From Myxococcales bacterium (lineage in GTDB: Bacteria; Myxococcota_A; Polyangia; Haliangiales; Haliangiaceae): a stretch of DNA of 64,000 nt. The first letter of the stretch is position 1; the number at the start of each line of letters is the position of its first letter. The translations under genes and the position numbers were made by a program. Shown here piece after piece: positions 7,900 to 16,188 of this stretch. The stretch spans positions 62,001 to 126,000 of the forward strand of contig JADJUF010000024.1 of assembly GCA_016717005.1 (NCBI GenBank). Direction: 5' to 3'. The notes under the pieces are model-generated. The model saw only the letters and a program-made list of their open reading frames with translations, was not told the DNA's origin and searched no databases.

Positions 7900-8985
7900 A
7901 TGTACGACCACGACCTCGTGCCCGGCTACACGTTCAAGCACATCCGCGTCGAGCGCCACCCGGTCTTCGACGCCAAGGGCGGCGCGGTCGAGGGGCTCCA
8001 CAACCTGTGGATCGTCCTCGACAACGAAGCCCAGTTCAACTCGTACACGACCGACACGATCAAGGAGGTGATCCTGGCGTTCCGGCACGCCTCCAACGAT
8101 CGCGCCGCGGTGTGCGCGGTGTTCACCGCCGCTGGCCACAAGGCGTTCTGCTCGGGCGGCAACACCCGCGAGTACGCGACCCGCTACGCCGGTCACGCCG
8201 GCGAGTACCGCCAGTACATGCGCCTGTTCAACGACATGGTCTCGGCGATCCTGGCGTGCGACAAGCCGGTGATCTGCCGCGTCAACGGCCTGCGGGTCGG
8301 CGGCGGTCAGGAGATCGGCATGGCCTGCGACTTCTCGGTCGCGTCGGACCTGGCGCGGTTCGGCCAGGTCGGCCCCAAGCACGGCTCGGCGCCCGACGGC
8401 GGCGCCACCGACTTCCTGCACCTCTACGTCGGGATCGAGCAGGCGATGCTGTCGTGCACCACCGCGGCCGGGCTGTGGAGCGCGCACAAGGCGATGCGGC
8501 TGGGCCTGCTCACCGAGATCGCGCCGGCGCTCAAGGTCGACGGCGCGTTCGTGCCCAACCCGCTGGTCGAGACCGCGCGCTACCTCGACGAGCGCGGCCA
8601 GATCGTCTACGGCGAGAGCAAGACCGGCGACGCGCTCGCCGCCGGCAAGGCGCTGCTCGCCAGCGGCACGGTCGACCTCAGCGAGCTCGATCGCGCGGTC
8701 GATCGGCTGACGACGAAGCTCCTGATGACCTTCCCCGAGTGCTCGATCAAGACGATCGAGAGCCTGCGCAAGAAGAAGCTCGAGCACTGGGACAAGAACA
8801 AGGAGCAGAGCCGCGCGTGGCTGGCGCTCAACATGATGGCCGAGGCCAAGGCCGGCTTCCGCGCCTTCGAGTCCGGCGGCGCCCGCGAGGTCGACTTCGT
8901 CGGGCTGCGCCAGCGGCTGGCGCTCGGGGCCACGTGGGAGGGCGCCGACCTCGAGACCGCGATCATGCCGCCGCCGAAGGCCTGA
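7900..8985 (+). CDS. oah: 6-oxocyclohex-1-ene-1-carbonyl-CoA hydrolase
   Basis: A 361-residue crotonase-superfamily ring-opening hydrolase. DHDLVPGYTFKHI near the N-terminus, NLWIVLDNEAQFNSYTTDTIKE, HKAFCSGGNTREYA, CRVNGLRVGGGQEIGMACD and GPKHGSAPDGGATDFL follow the pattern of Oah proteins and set it apart from ordinary hydratases, as does the longer chain. It adds water to the ring ketone and cleaves C-C to give 3-hydroxypimeloyl-CoA. ATG 7900 is chosen because AGAGG precedes it at 7892-7896 and the family begins close to this motif; the open frame extends upstream without a convincing start. It is divergent from had and shares its regulatory gap. Confidence 0.9.
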   Translation: MYDHDLVPGYTFKHIRVERHPVFDAKGGAVEGLHNLWIVLDNEAQFNSYTTDTIKEVILAFRHASNDRAAVCAVFTAAGHKAFCSGGNTREYATRYAGHAGEYRQYMRLFNDMVSAILACDKPVICRVNGLRVGGGQEIGMACDFSVASDLARFGQVGPKHGSAPDGGATDFLHLYVGIEQAMLSCTTAAGLWSAHKAMRLGLLTEIAPALKVDGAFVPNPLVETARYLDERGQIVYGESKTGDALAAGKALLASGTVDLSELDRAVDRLTTKLLMTFPECSIKTIESLRKKKLEHWDKNKEQSRAWLALNMMAEAKAGFRAFESGGAREVDFVGLRQRLALGATWEGADLETAIMPPPKA

Positions 8986-9050
8986 GCCGTCGGCCGGCGG
9001 CGGTCACCGGGGGTGCGGGGGCGGCGATCTATGGCGGCGGCGGCGGATCG

Positions 9051-9240
9051 CGGCGGCAGCGAGAACGTGAACTCCCAGACGACGATCGACGAGACCGGGC
9101 GGTCGGCGTCGTCGAGCGCGAGCGTGCACTCGAGCGCGGCGGCCGGTCACGGCGGCAGCGAGAACGTGAACTCCCAGACGACGATCGACGAGACCGGGCG
9201 GTCGGCGTCGTCGAGCGCGGGCGTGAACTCGAGCGCGCGG
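9051..9240. repeat. Direct repeat of the tonB 3' end (99-bp period)
   Basis: About 90 bp is present twice, starting at 9051 and 9150, with few mismatches. The right copy is the last 30 or so codons of tonB. The left copy lies beyond the tonB stop (9147-9149) and stays in the same frame: read on the minus strand it still spells ALDDADRPVSSIVVWEF and ends FTFSLPP. The period of 99 bp equals 33 codons. Confidence 0.9.
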
Positions 9241-9956
9241 GCGCGGCGCAGCGCCAGCTCGTCGAGGCCGTGGCCCAGGCGCGTGACCAGCGTGGCCTTG
9301 ACGACCTGGCCGCGCTCGTCGACCACCAGCTTGGCCTTGATCACGCCCTCGGTGCCCAGCGCGCGGGCCTCGGCCGGGTAGTCCTTGCCGGCGTCGAAGT
9401 AGTCGAAGTCGCCCTTGGGCTTCGCGCGGGTCTTGATGGCCGCGACCGACACCGGCCGGGCCTGGACCGCGGGCCCGACGCCGCTGCCCGAGCCGCCGCC
9501 GGAGCCGCCGCCGCTGCCACCGCCGCCGGTGGGGCCGGTCGGGGGCCGGCCGGTCGCGACCGCCGGACCGTTCCCGCCAGCGCCGAGATCGGGCAGGCGG
9601 TAGATCGGCGCGTCGCCGCCGCCGGTGCTCGGCGTGTCCGACGGGGGCGGCGCGGTCTCGGACGGCGGCGGCGTCGCGGTCGTGGCGGCGCGCCGGCGCG
9701 TGGTCGGCGGCGCGACCGGGGTCGGGGCGACCAGGTCGGTCGGCGGCGGGGCGGTGGCCACCTCGGGCTCGGCCGGCGGCGGCGGCGGCGGTGGTGGTGG
9801 GCGCAGCGCCGCGACGTCGACGTCGACCAGCGAGATCCGCGGCGGCGGCGGCTTGGGCTCGGACTTGTTGACGACCCCCACGGCGTCGACGACCACCGCC
9901 GCGATCAGGTGCACGGCGACGGTCGCGGCGATGGTGAGGTGCAGCGTCGTCGCCAT
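9147..9956 (-). CDS. tonB: TonB-family energy transducer
   Basis: A 269-residue TonB-like protein. An N-terminal hydrophobic anchor (TIAATVAVHLIAAVVVDAV) is followed by a long periplasmic linker rich in Pro, then Gly/Ser (about residues 35-170). The C-terminal TonB domain has DYPAEARALGTEGVIKAKLV and RRARALEFTPAL. With ExbB and ExbD encoded just upstream on the same strand, it would pass proton-motive force to outer-membrane receptors. ATG 9956 lies three bases beyond the exbD stop. Its final codons and TGA are duplicated downstream. Confidence 0.85.
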   Translation of the reverse strand: MATTLHLTIAATVAVHLIAAVVVDAVGVVNKSEPKPPPPRISLVDVDVAALRPPPPPPPPPAEPEVATAPPPTDLVAPTPVAPPTTRRRAATTATPPPSETAPPPSDTPSTGGGDAPIYRLPDLGAGGNGPAVATGRPPTGPTGGGGSGGGSGGGSGSGVGPAVQARPVSVAAIKTRAKPKGDFDYFDAGKDYPAEARALGTEGVIKAKLVVDERGQVVKATLVTRLGHGLDELALRRARALEFTPALDDADRPVSSIVVWEFTFSLPP

Positions 9957-9959
9957 GAG

Positions 9960-10421
9960 CTACTGCGGCGCGACCGCCGGCTGCGGGGTGGTCACGGTCG
10001 TCGGCGCGGCCGCGGGATCGTTGGCGAGCGAGATGCTCTCGATACCGGCGGTCTTGGCCAGCTCGATCGCGCCGAAGATCGCGCCGTAGGCGGCGCTGGT
10101 GTCACCGACGATGATGGCCTTGGCGTTGGGATCGCGCTTGGCCAGGTCGGTCAGGGTCTGCTTGGCCTTGACGCGGTCGGGGTAGGCCTCGCCCTTGATG
10201 TAGACCACGCCGCCCTTGTCGACGGTGATGATCACGGTGCCGGGCACGTCCTGGCCGACCGACGACTTGGGCTTCTCGACCTCGACGCCGCGCTGCACGA
10301 TCAGGCGCGCCGTGACCATGAAGATCACCAGCAGCACCAGCGCGACGTCGACGAACGGCGTGACGTTGATGTCGGTGATGACCGCGCCGTCGTCGTCCTG
10401 GTACAGGCTGCCGCCGGCCAT
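9960..10421 (-). CDS. exbD: ExbD/TolR biopolymer transport protein
   Basis: A 153-residue ExbD/TolR protein. After a short cytoplasmic tail the single membrane segment DVALVLLVIFMVTARLIV carries the conserved Asp at its start (NVTPFVDVALVLL). A periplasmic domain follows, with VIITVDKGGVVYIKGEAY. The start codon shares one base with the exbB stop (TGATG). It forms the proton channel with ExbB. A Tol-Pal role cannot be excluded, but no pal or tolB gene adjoins. Confidence 0.88.
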   Translation of the reverse strand: MAGGSLYQDDDGAVITDINVTPFVDVALVLLVIFMVTARLIVQRGVEVEKPKSSVGQDVPGTVIITVDKGGVVYIKGEAYPDRVKAKQTLTDLAKRDPNAKAIIVGDTSAAYGAIFGAIELAKTAGIESISLANDPAAAPTTVTTPQPAVAPQ

Positions 10422-11056
10422 CAGCGGCTCCGCTCGGCGGCGTGGGCGGCGGCCAGCACCGCGTGGGCCATCTCGTCGGCGCCGCCCATGACCACCTTGA
10501 GCCGGCGGCTGAAGAAGTTGTAGGCGACGACCGCCGGGATCGCGACCAGCAGGCCGATCGCGGTGGCGGTGAGGGCCTCGGCGATGCCGGCCATGACCGC
10601 GGTCTCGCTGCCGGTGGTGGCCGCCTTGAGATCGTCGAACGCCTTGATCACGCCGAGCACGGTGCCGAACAGCCCGACGAACGGGACGTTGTTGCCGAGG
10701 GTGCCGAGCACGATCAGGTTCTTGTCGGCGTCGCGGCGCCAGCGCGCGCGCTCGCCGTGCATGGCCTCGGCGGCGGCGGCGGGGCCCCCGGCCAGGGCCT
10801 CGAGCCCGGTGGCCGCGACCTGCAGCGGGATCGCCGGCGACGCGCGCCAGCGCTTGGCCAGCGCGGCCCGGGCCTCGTCGTCGGTGGCGCGGGCCAGCTC
10901 GCCGCGCGCGCTCGCGGTGTCGCCGTCGCGGTGGCGGAACCACAGCGCGCGATCGACCATGATCGCGATCGACACGACCGACAGGACGATCAGGAGCCAC
11001 ATCACCCACTCGGCACCGAGGAGCGCGAAGTCGACGAACGATTGCGTGAGGTTCAT
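10421..11056 (-). CDS. exbB: ExbB/TolQ/MotA proton-channel protein
   Basis: A 211-residue ExbB/TolQ protein with three membrane segments: MWLLIVLSVVSIAIMV near the N-terminus, then NVPFVGLFGTVLGVIKAF and ATAIGLLVAIPAVVAYNFF in the C-terminal half, with the conserved LGTLGNNVPFVGLFGTV stretch. ATG 11056 (MNLTQSF) is chosen because it lies seven bases past the truD stop; a longer form would overlap truD. It is second in a truD-exbB-exbD-tonB transcription unit. Confidence 0.88.
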   Translation of the reverse strand: MNLTQSFVDFALLGAEWVMWLLIVLSVVSIAIMVDRALWFRHRDGDTASARGELARATDDEARAALAKRWRASPAIPLQVAATGLEALAGGPAAAAEAMHGERARWRRDADKNLIVLGTLGNNVPFVGLFGTVLGVIKAFDDLKAATTGSETAVMAGIAEALTATAIGLLVAIPAVVAYNFFSRRLKVVMGGADEMAHAVLAAAHAAERSR

Positions 11057-11063
11057 GGGCGGG

Positions 11064-12227
11064 CTACTCGAGAGGTTGGTCGGAGGGATCGGCCGCGGCA
11101 CCGGCGCCGCGGTCGGCGGGAGAGTCGTCGAGCGCGTCGGCGTCGGCGGGCGCGGCGTCGGCGCCGAACCCGTCCGGGCACTTTTGCACCTCGCGCAGGA
11201 TCGCGGTGGCGTAGGCGCCGGCGGGCAGTGAAAACGTGACGCGGATCGCGTCGGGCGCGACCACCTCGACCGCGGTGCCGGCCAGCGCGAGGAAGCCGAC
11301 CCGCCGGGTGCCGCTGGCGAGGCCGCCGAGGCGGGCGAAGTCGGCCGGGCCCAGGCCGATCGCGTCGAGCAGCCGGGCCTCGCGCACGTGCGCGGGCGAG
11401 CCGTCGGGCGGCGACCTCATCGCCGCGCCGAACATCGGTCCGGTCAGCGCCACCTCGCCGGCGTCGAGCCGCGGCTGATCGATCTCGGGCTCGCTCGACA
11501 CGAACATGCCGCCGGTGGCCGGCTTGGTCAGCACGTCGCCGGCGAGCACGGTGCGGTCGAGCCCGTCGGCGAGGCGCTCGCACAGCCACTGGTTGAACAG
11601 GTGCGACTGCAGCGCCGACACCAGGAAGCGCTTGCGCTTGGGCGGGCCGCCGCCCTTGCCGCCGCTGCGGATCACCGCGAGGCCGGCGGCGGGGTTGTCG
11701 CCGCGGGCGCCGAACCGCTGCTCGCCGTACCAGTTGGGCGCGCCGGCGGCGAGCGCCGCGAAGATCGCCTCGGCCTGCGCGGCGGCGACGCTGGCGTCGT
11801 CGAGCCCGCGCACGACCAGCGCGAACCGGTTGCCGTGCAGGTGGCCGGTGCGGAGCTTGTGGCGGTGCCGGACCGCGGCCAGCACCGTCAAGCCGGGCTC
11901 GGCCAGGTCGGCGAGCTGCTCGGGGCGCGCCGGCGGCGGCAGCGACAGCCACTGGCGCGTGACCGCGTGCCGGTCCTTCATCCCGGCCCAGCCGACGTCG
12001 CGCGCCGGCACCCCGGCGGCGGCGGCCAGCCGGTTCGCGGCCTCGGGCGTGGTCAGCCCGCGCTTCTCGATGTGGACGAAGACGTGGTCGCCCTCACCGC
12101 TGGGCGGGTAGGCCGGCAGCTCGTCGACGGCGAAGTCGTCGTCGCTGGCGCGGAGGTGGCCGCCGATGCCGGGCAGCGCGCTGGTGCGGTATGGCAGCAC
12201 GAGGGCGGCCAGGGGCGTCGCGGTCAC
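11064..12227 (-). CDS. truD: tRNA pseudouridine(13) synthase TruD
   Basis: A 387-residue TruD. The catalytic-Asp motif GWAGMKDRHAVTRQWLS lies about 80 residues in, and HLHGNRFALVVRGL, PNWYGEQRFGARGDNPAAGL and LSALQSHLFNQWL-like segments match the family. It isomerises U13 of tRNA-Glu. GTG 12227 (VTATPLAALVLPY) is the best start, since the open frame upstream has no family sequence. About 30 acidic and Ala-rich residues at the C-terminus exceed the bacterial core. It shares a 42-bp divergent gap with the ChaN-like gene. Confidence 0.88.
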   Translation of the reverse strand: MTATPLAALVLPYRTSALPGIGGHLRASDDDFAVDELPAYPPSGEGDHVFVHIEKRGLTTPEAANRLAAAAGVPARDVGWAGMKDRHAVTRQWLSLPPPARPEQLADLAEPGLTVLAAVRHRHKLRTGHLHGNRFALVVRGLDDASVAAAQAEAIFAALAAGAPNWYGEQRFGARGDNPAAGLAVIRSGGKGGGPPKRKRFLVSALQSHLFNQWLCERLADGLDRTVLAGDVLTKPATGGMFVSSEPEIDQPRLDAGEVALTGPMFGAAMRSPPDGSPAHVREARLLDAIGLGPADFARLGGLASGTRRVGFLALAGTAVEVVAPDAIRVTFSLPAGAYATAILREVQKCPDGFGADAAPADADALDDSPADRGAGAAADPSDQPLE

Positions 12228-12269
12228 CGCCTTACTCTGGCATGGCCGCGCCGATGGTACAGTCGCCCG

Positions 12270-13223
12270 GTGCGCTTCTGCTGCCTGGCCATCGCCGTGA
12301 CGCTCGGGGCCTGTGGCGGGCGCCGGCCGCCCCCCGCCGCCCCCGGCCACCATGACACCACCCCCGTGACGCTGGCCGACGCGGCCTTGCCGTTCGCGAT
12401 CGTCGACGGCCACACCGGCCGCGCGGTCACCCCCGAGGCGTTCTGGGCCGCGCTGACCGCCGCGCGCGCGGTCTGCGCCGGCGAGGAGCACCCCAACCCG
12501 CACCACCACTGGGCCCAGCTCACGATCGTCGAGCACCTGGTCGCGGCGCCCGGGCGGCGCGCGCTCGGGCTCGAGATGATCCAGACGCCGTTCCAGGGCG
12601 TCGTCGACGACTTCGCCACCGGCGTGATCGACGAGCCGACGTTCTTGACCCGGGTGGGCTGGAGCGATCGCTGGGGCTACCCGTGGAGCCTGTACCAGCC
12701 GATCATCGCGGCGGCGACGGGCCACCACTGGGGCGTGCGGGCGCTCAACGCCCCGGCCGAGCTGGTCAAGCGCGTGTCGAAGGTCGGCGTGGCCGGCCTC
12801 ACGCCCGCGGAGCAGGCCCAGCTGCCCGAGCTGGTCCTCGACGACGCCCGCCACCGGGCCTGGTTCGACGCGCTCATGGCCGACATGGGCGAGCACGGCG
12901 GCGCGAACATGCCGACGCCCGACAACATGTACGCGGCCCAGGTGCTCTGGGACGAGTCGATGGCGGCCGGCGCCAAGGCCTGGCTCGACGGCGCCGACGC
13001 GATCGTGATCATCGCCGGCAACGGCCACTGCCACGACTCGGCGATCGTCGGTCGCCTGCGGCGGCGCGGCGTCACCGACGCGGTGTCGGTGCGGCCGATC
13101 ATCGACGACGGCGACGGCAACGTGGCCGCGGCCCTGGCCGAGGGCGGCGTCGACTACCTGTGGATCATGACCCGCGCCGCCGCCGCCACGCCCGCCGCCG
13201 CCACGCCCGCCGCCGCGCCGTGA
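12270..13223 (+). CDS. ChaN-family (haem-binding uptake) lipoprotein
   Basis: A 317-residue predicted lipoprotein (GTG start, signal VRFCCLAIAVTLGAC with Cys at the end of the lipobox). The body has the ChaN/DUF399 pattern: CAGEEHPNPHHHWAQL, RALGLEMIQTPFQ, GWSDRWGYPWSLYQPII, DNMYAAQVLWDESMA and VIIAGNGHCHDSAIVGRL. ChaN of Campylobacter binds stacked haem and is linked to iron uptake, which would suit the nearby TonB system, but no transport gene adjoins. The C-terminus is an Ala/Pro/Thr tail. Its TGA directly abuts the TCA of the convergent next gene. Confidence 0.78.
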   Translation: MRFCCLAIAVTLGACGGRRPPPAAPGHHDTTPVTLADAALPFAIVDGHTGRAVTPEAFWAALTAARAVCAGEEHPNPHHHWAQLTIVEHLVAAPGRRALGLEMIQTPFQGVVDDFATGVIDEPTFLTRVGWSDRWGYPWSLYQPIIAAATGHHWGVRALNAPAELVKRVSKVGVAGLTPAEQAQLPELVLDDARHRAWFDALMADMGEHGGANMPTPDNMYAAQVLWDESMAAGAKAWLDGADAIVIIAGNGHCHDSAIVGRLRRRGVTDAVSVRPIIDDGDGNVAAALAEGGVDYLWIMTRAAAATPAAATPAAAP

Positions 13224-13907
13224 TCAGGCGCCGGCTTCGCCGAGCAGCTGCCCGGCCTTGGCGCCGAGCCAGCTGCGGATGAACATGCAGTACTCGGCGC
13301 ACTCTTCCTTGGTGTCGGGCGCCGGGAACAGCGTCATCGCGTTCATCGGGTTCTTGCTCACGAGCGCGTCGTAGATCGCCTTGGTCGCGGCGGCGGTCTT
13401 GGCGCCGAGGAAGCCGTCGACGGTGAGCGCCTTGTACCCGAGCGCCTCGGCGAAGCGGTTCAGATCGGTCTGGAGCGCCTTGAAGTCGTCGTGGACCGGA
13501 CCGGCGCCGTAGGCGATCGCGTCCTTGGTGTTCCACTCCTTGCCGCTGCCGCGGTGGTAGCGGCGCAGGTCCGAGAGGTTGAGCGCCTTGCGCGCGGTGG
13601 TCTCGAGCCAGGTGCGCGACGCCATCGCGTTCTCGGCGGTGCCGGCCACCGTGGTCGGCGGGATCAGCGTCGCCGCCAGGAGCGGGTTGGCGGCGACCAC
13701 CGCGAGGTGCGTGGCCTTGAGCGCGGCCAGCGTCTGCGGGCCGAGGACGCCGTCGACCTTGACCGTCTCGAAGCCGACCTTCTCGGCGAAGTAGTTGAGG
13801 TCGGCCTGGATGCCGCGGAACACCTCGCGCGCGGCGCCGGTGCCGGTGATCGTCTCGCCGTGCTGGGTCCAGTCGCGGCTTGCCTCGAGCTTGCGGTCGT
13901 CAGTCAT
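13224..13907 (-). CDS. Tandem peptidoglycan-binding-like domain protein
   Basis: A 227-residue protein with no signal peptide and two copies of a PG_binding_1-like unit: IQADLNYFAEKVGFETVKVD-GVLGPQTLAALKA near residues 34-70, and LQTDLNRFAEALGYKALTVD-GFLGAKTAAATKA near 145-180. Such units bind peptidoglycan or serve as substrate modules. The ATG at 13907 has a strong GAGGAGG ribosome site a few bases upstream, which decides the start. No catalytic domain is present. How it would reach the cell wall without a visible signal is unknown. Confidence 0.6.
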   Translation of the reverse strand: MTDDRKLEASRDWTQHGETITGTGAAREVFRGIQADLNYFAEKVGFETVKVDGVLGPQTLAALKATHLAVVAANPLLAATLIPPTTVAGTAENAMASRTWLETTARKALNLSDLRRYHRGSGKEWNTKDAIAYGAGPVHDDFKALQTDLNRFAEALGYKALTVDGFLGAKTAAATKAIYDALVSKNPMNAMTLFPAPDTKEECAEYCMFIRSWLGAKAGQLLGEAGA

Positions 13908-14183
13908 CTCGTCCTCCTCGTGGTGAGGCGCCAGCCTACACGACTCGCCGCCGCCAGGGCCGCGCCGGCGGACATCGCTCGGGGCCGCGCGGGGCACCGC
14001 TCGGGTAGGTGCTCGGCCAGGCGCGCCGCCAGTCACCCGGCTCGGGTGGCCGCGGGGCGCTGCGCAGCCGTCGCGCGACCCGCGCACCTGGCACACGCTC
14101 GACGGCGCGCGGCCGGCACGTCAGCCTCGGGCGAACAGCCAGGTCTGGACGACGCGCGGCCGGCAGCGGTTCGGAGGCGCGCG

Positions 14184-14476
14184 CCCCGGCGCCAGCCGTC
14201 GGCCAGCAGCCAGGTGTGCGCGATGTGCTGACGGCAGCGACTCGACGGTGCGCAGCCCCGGCGCCAGCCGTCGGCCAGCAGCCAGGTGTGCGCGATGTGC
14301 TGACGGCAGCGACTCGACGGTGCGCAGCCCCGGCGCCAGCCGTCGGCCAGCAGCCAGCGCAGCCCCGACGCCAGCCGTCGGCCAGCAGCCAGGTGTGCGC
14401 GATGTGCTGACGGCAGCGACTCGACGGTGCGCAGCCCCGGCGCCTGCCGTCGGCCAGCAGCCAGCGCGCGCAGCGC
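14184..14476. repeat. 72-bp tandem repeat array
   Basis: The 573-bp gap 13908-14480 has no convincing gene; its right half is this array. Units begin near 14184, 14256, 14328, 14363 (after a truncated 35-bp unit) and 14435. The core is GGCGCCAGCCGTCGGCCAGC followed by a segment with GTGCGCGATGTGCTGACGGC. Copies are nearly identical. The 72-bp length equals 24 codons and one minus-strand frame stays open across it, but the sequence has no start, family match or stop conservation that argues for protein. Confidence 0.85.
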
Positions 14477-14480
14477 GCGG

Positions 14481-15179
14481 TCAGTCCTTGACCATGCGCA
14501 GGTAGAGCATCGCGCTCTTGTTGCCGGGGTCGCGGACGAGCACCTCGCGCCACTCGCGGACCGCGTCCTCCTTGCGGCCGGCCGAGAAGTACGTGACGCC
14601 GAGGTGCACGCGCGCCGGCATGTACGCGGGGCGCTGGTCGCGCGCCATCGTCAGCTCGCGGATCGCGGCCTCGTGATCGCCCATGTCGCGGTAGACCGCG
14701 CCGAGGCGCACGCGCAGGTCGGCGAACTCGGGACACAGCGCGAGGGCGTTGCCGTACTCGCGCACCGCCTCCTCGTACATCGCCAGGCTGGCGTAGCCCG
14801 AGCCGAGGTCGGCGTGCATGTTGGCGAGCTTGCCGCGGGCGAACGGGTCGATCGCGCGCGGGGCCTTGTAGCTGGTGGTCACGACCCGCGCGTAGATCTC
14901 GCGCGCGAGGTCGTACTTGCCGCGGTCGTTGTAGGTCACCGACAGGTTGAGCGCGGCCTCGGTGTAGTTGGGGTTGATCGCCAGGGCCGCCTCGAACGCG
15001 GCCTCGGCCTCCTGGAACCGCCCCTGCGCGTGGAAGATGACCCCGAGCATGTTCGAGACGTCGGCGAAGCGCGGCTCGAGCTCGACCGCCTCGGTCAGCA
15101 GCGGCTCGGCCTTGTCGTACTCGCCGGCCTTGTAGTGCTCGCGGCCGACTGTGATGAGCTGATCGACTCGATCCGACAT
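14481..15179 (-). CDS. TPR-repeat protein
   Basis: A 232-residue soluble TPR protein made of about five to six consecutive 34-residue repeats, for example YKAGEYDKAEPLLTEAVELE, AQGRFQEAEAAFEAALAINP and SLAMYEEAVREYGNALALCP. No signal peptide is seen. It lies 42 bp downstream of bamD on the same strand, so it may be cotranscribed. Such proteins scaffold complexes; no enzymatic domain is present. Confidence 0.8.
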   Translation of the reverse strand: MSDRVDQLITVGREHYKAGEYDKAEPLLTEAVELEPRFADVSNMLGVIFHAQGRFQEAEAAFEAALAINPNYTEAALNLSVTYNDRGKYDLAREIYARVVTTSYKAPRAIDPFARGKLANMHADLGSGYASLAMYEEAVREYGNALALCPEFADLRVRLGAVYRDMGDHEAAIRELTMARDQRPAYMPARVHLGVTYFSAGRKEDAVREWREVLVRDPGNKSAMLYLRMVKD

Positions 15180-15221
15180 GGTCGCTCCGGGGGCGGGTCG
15201 CCCGCTTGTGACGTGGCCCCG

Positions 15222-16046
15222 TCAGGGCTTGGGTGGGGTCGCAGCCGGCAGGCGCGCGATCGCGCCCTTGGCGTCCCCGGCCTGGCTGCTCTTGGGGTAC
15301 TTGCTCACGAGCTGGGCCCAGGTCTCGCGCGCCCGGTCGGGCATGTCGACCTTGGCGTAGGCGCGGCCGAGCAGCCACAGCGCGCGCTCGTCGTAGCCGA
15401 CGCCGCTGTAGCGGTCGAGCAGCCGGCGCAGCCGCAGCACGGTGCCCATGGGCTTGCCGCGATCCCAGTAATAGGTGGCGACGTACCACTCGTGATCGGC
15501 GAGGCGCTTGGCGACCTTGGTGCGCAGCTCGACGCCGCGCTTGCGGAACGGCGAGTCGGGGAACTTCGCGAGGAACCGGTCGAGCTCCTCGGCCGCCTCC
15601 TCGATCGAGGTCTGGTCCTTCTCGTACGAGGGCGGGACGATCCACATGTCGCCGGGGAGCTGCTTGTAATAGGACTCGGCGACGCGGAGGCTGGTGTAGC
15701 CGTTGGCGACGAGCTCGTGGGTCACGTGCAGCTTGGCGAAGACGCGGTAGCTCTCGGCGGCGTCGAGGTACTCCTCGGCGCCGAACAGCGAGTCGGCGAG
15801 GCGGAGCTCGGCGAGCACCGCGAACTTCGAGTACGGGAAGCGGCTGCGGATGAAGCTGAAGTACTTCGCCGCGGCCTGCCACTCCTCGCGCTCGAGCATG
15901 GCCATGCCGCGGTCGTAGTTCTTCTGCGCCGAAACCGAGTAGTCGACCGCGGTGGGGCCCGAGCGGCCGCCGCACGCGGTGGTCCCCAGCGTGCCCGCGA
16001 GGGCGAGGGCGAGGGCGAGGATCAGGGCAGGGCGGCGCGAAATCAT
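15222..16046 (-). CDS. bamD: BamD/YfiO-like outer-membrane assembly lipoprotein
   Basis: A 274-residue BamD-like lipoprotein. After MISRRPALILALALALAGTLGTTAC comes the TPR-rich body: YDRGMAMLEREEWQAAAKYF, RFPYSKFAVLAELRLADSLF, EELDRFLAKFPDSPF and ATYYWDRGKPMGTVLRLRRL. BamD binds BamA and C-terminal beta-signals during outer-membrane protein assembly. The start is ambiguous between 16046 and an in-frame ATG at 16070; 16046 gives the more ordinary signal peptide. The residue at lipobox -3 is Thr, slightly off consensus. Confidence 0.8.
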   Translation of the reverse strand: MISRRPALILALALALAGTLGTTACGGRSGPTAVDYSVSAQKNYDRGMAMLEREEWQAAAKYFSFIRSRFPYSKFAVLAELRLADSLFGAEEYLDAAESYRVFAKLHVTHELVANGYTSLRVAESYYKQLPGDMWIVPPSYEKDQTSIEEAAEELDRFLAKFPDSPFRKRGVELRTKVAKRLADHEWYVATYYWDRGKPMGTVLRLRRLLDRYSGVGYDERALWLLGRAYAKVDMPDRARETWAQLVSKYPKSSQAGDAKGAIARLPAATPPKP

Positions 16047-16188
16047 CTGGGAAGTCCCGAAGTTGAGCATGTGTACACCGCAGGGGCCGACGGGGTCAAA
16101 CGTTAGACGCGCACGTGCGCGTGTCGGGTTGGACCGCGGATCGCCCGCGGTGGTTGCCGGGCGCGTGCGCTTGTGGCTCCATGGCGCC

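Noticed and set aside
14184..14476. 72-bp array as a coding repeat protein
   Set aside because: The open frame has no credible start or family, and open frames are expected by chance at this GC content.
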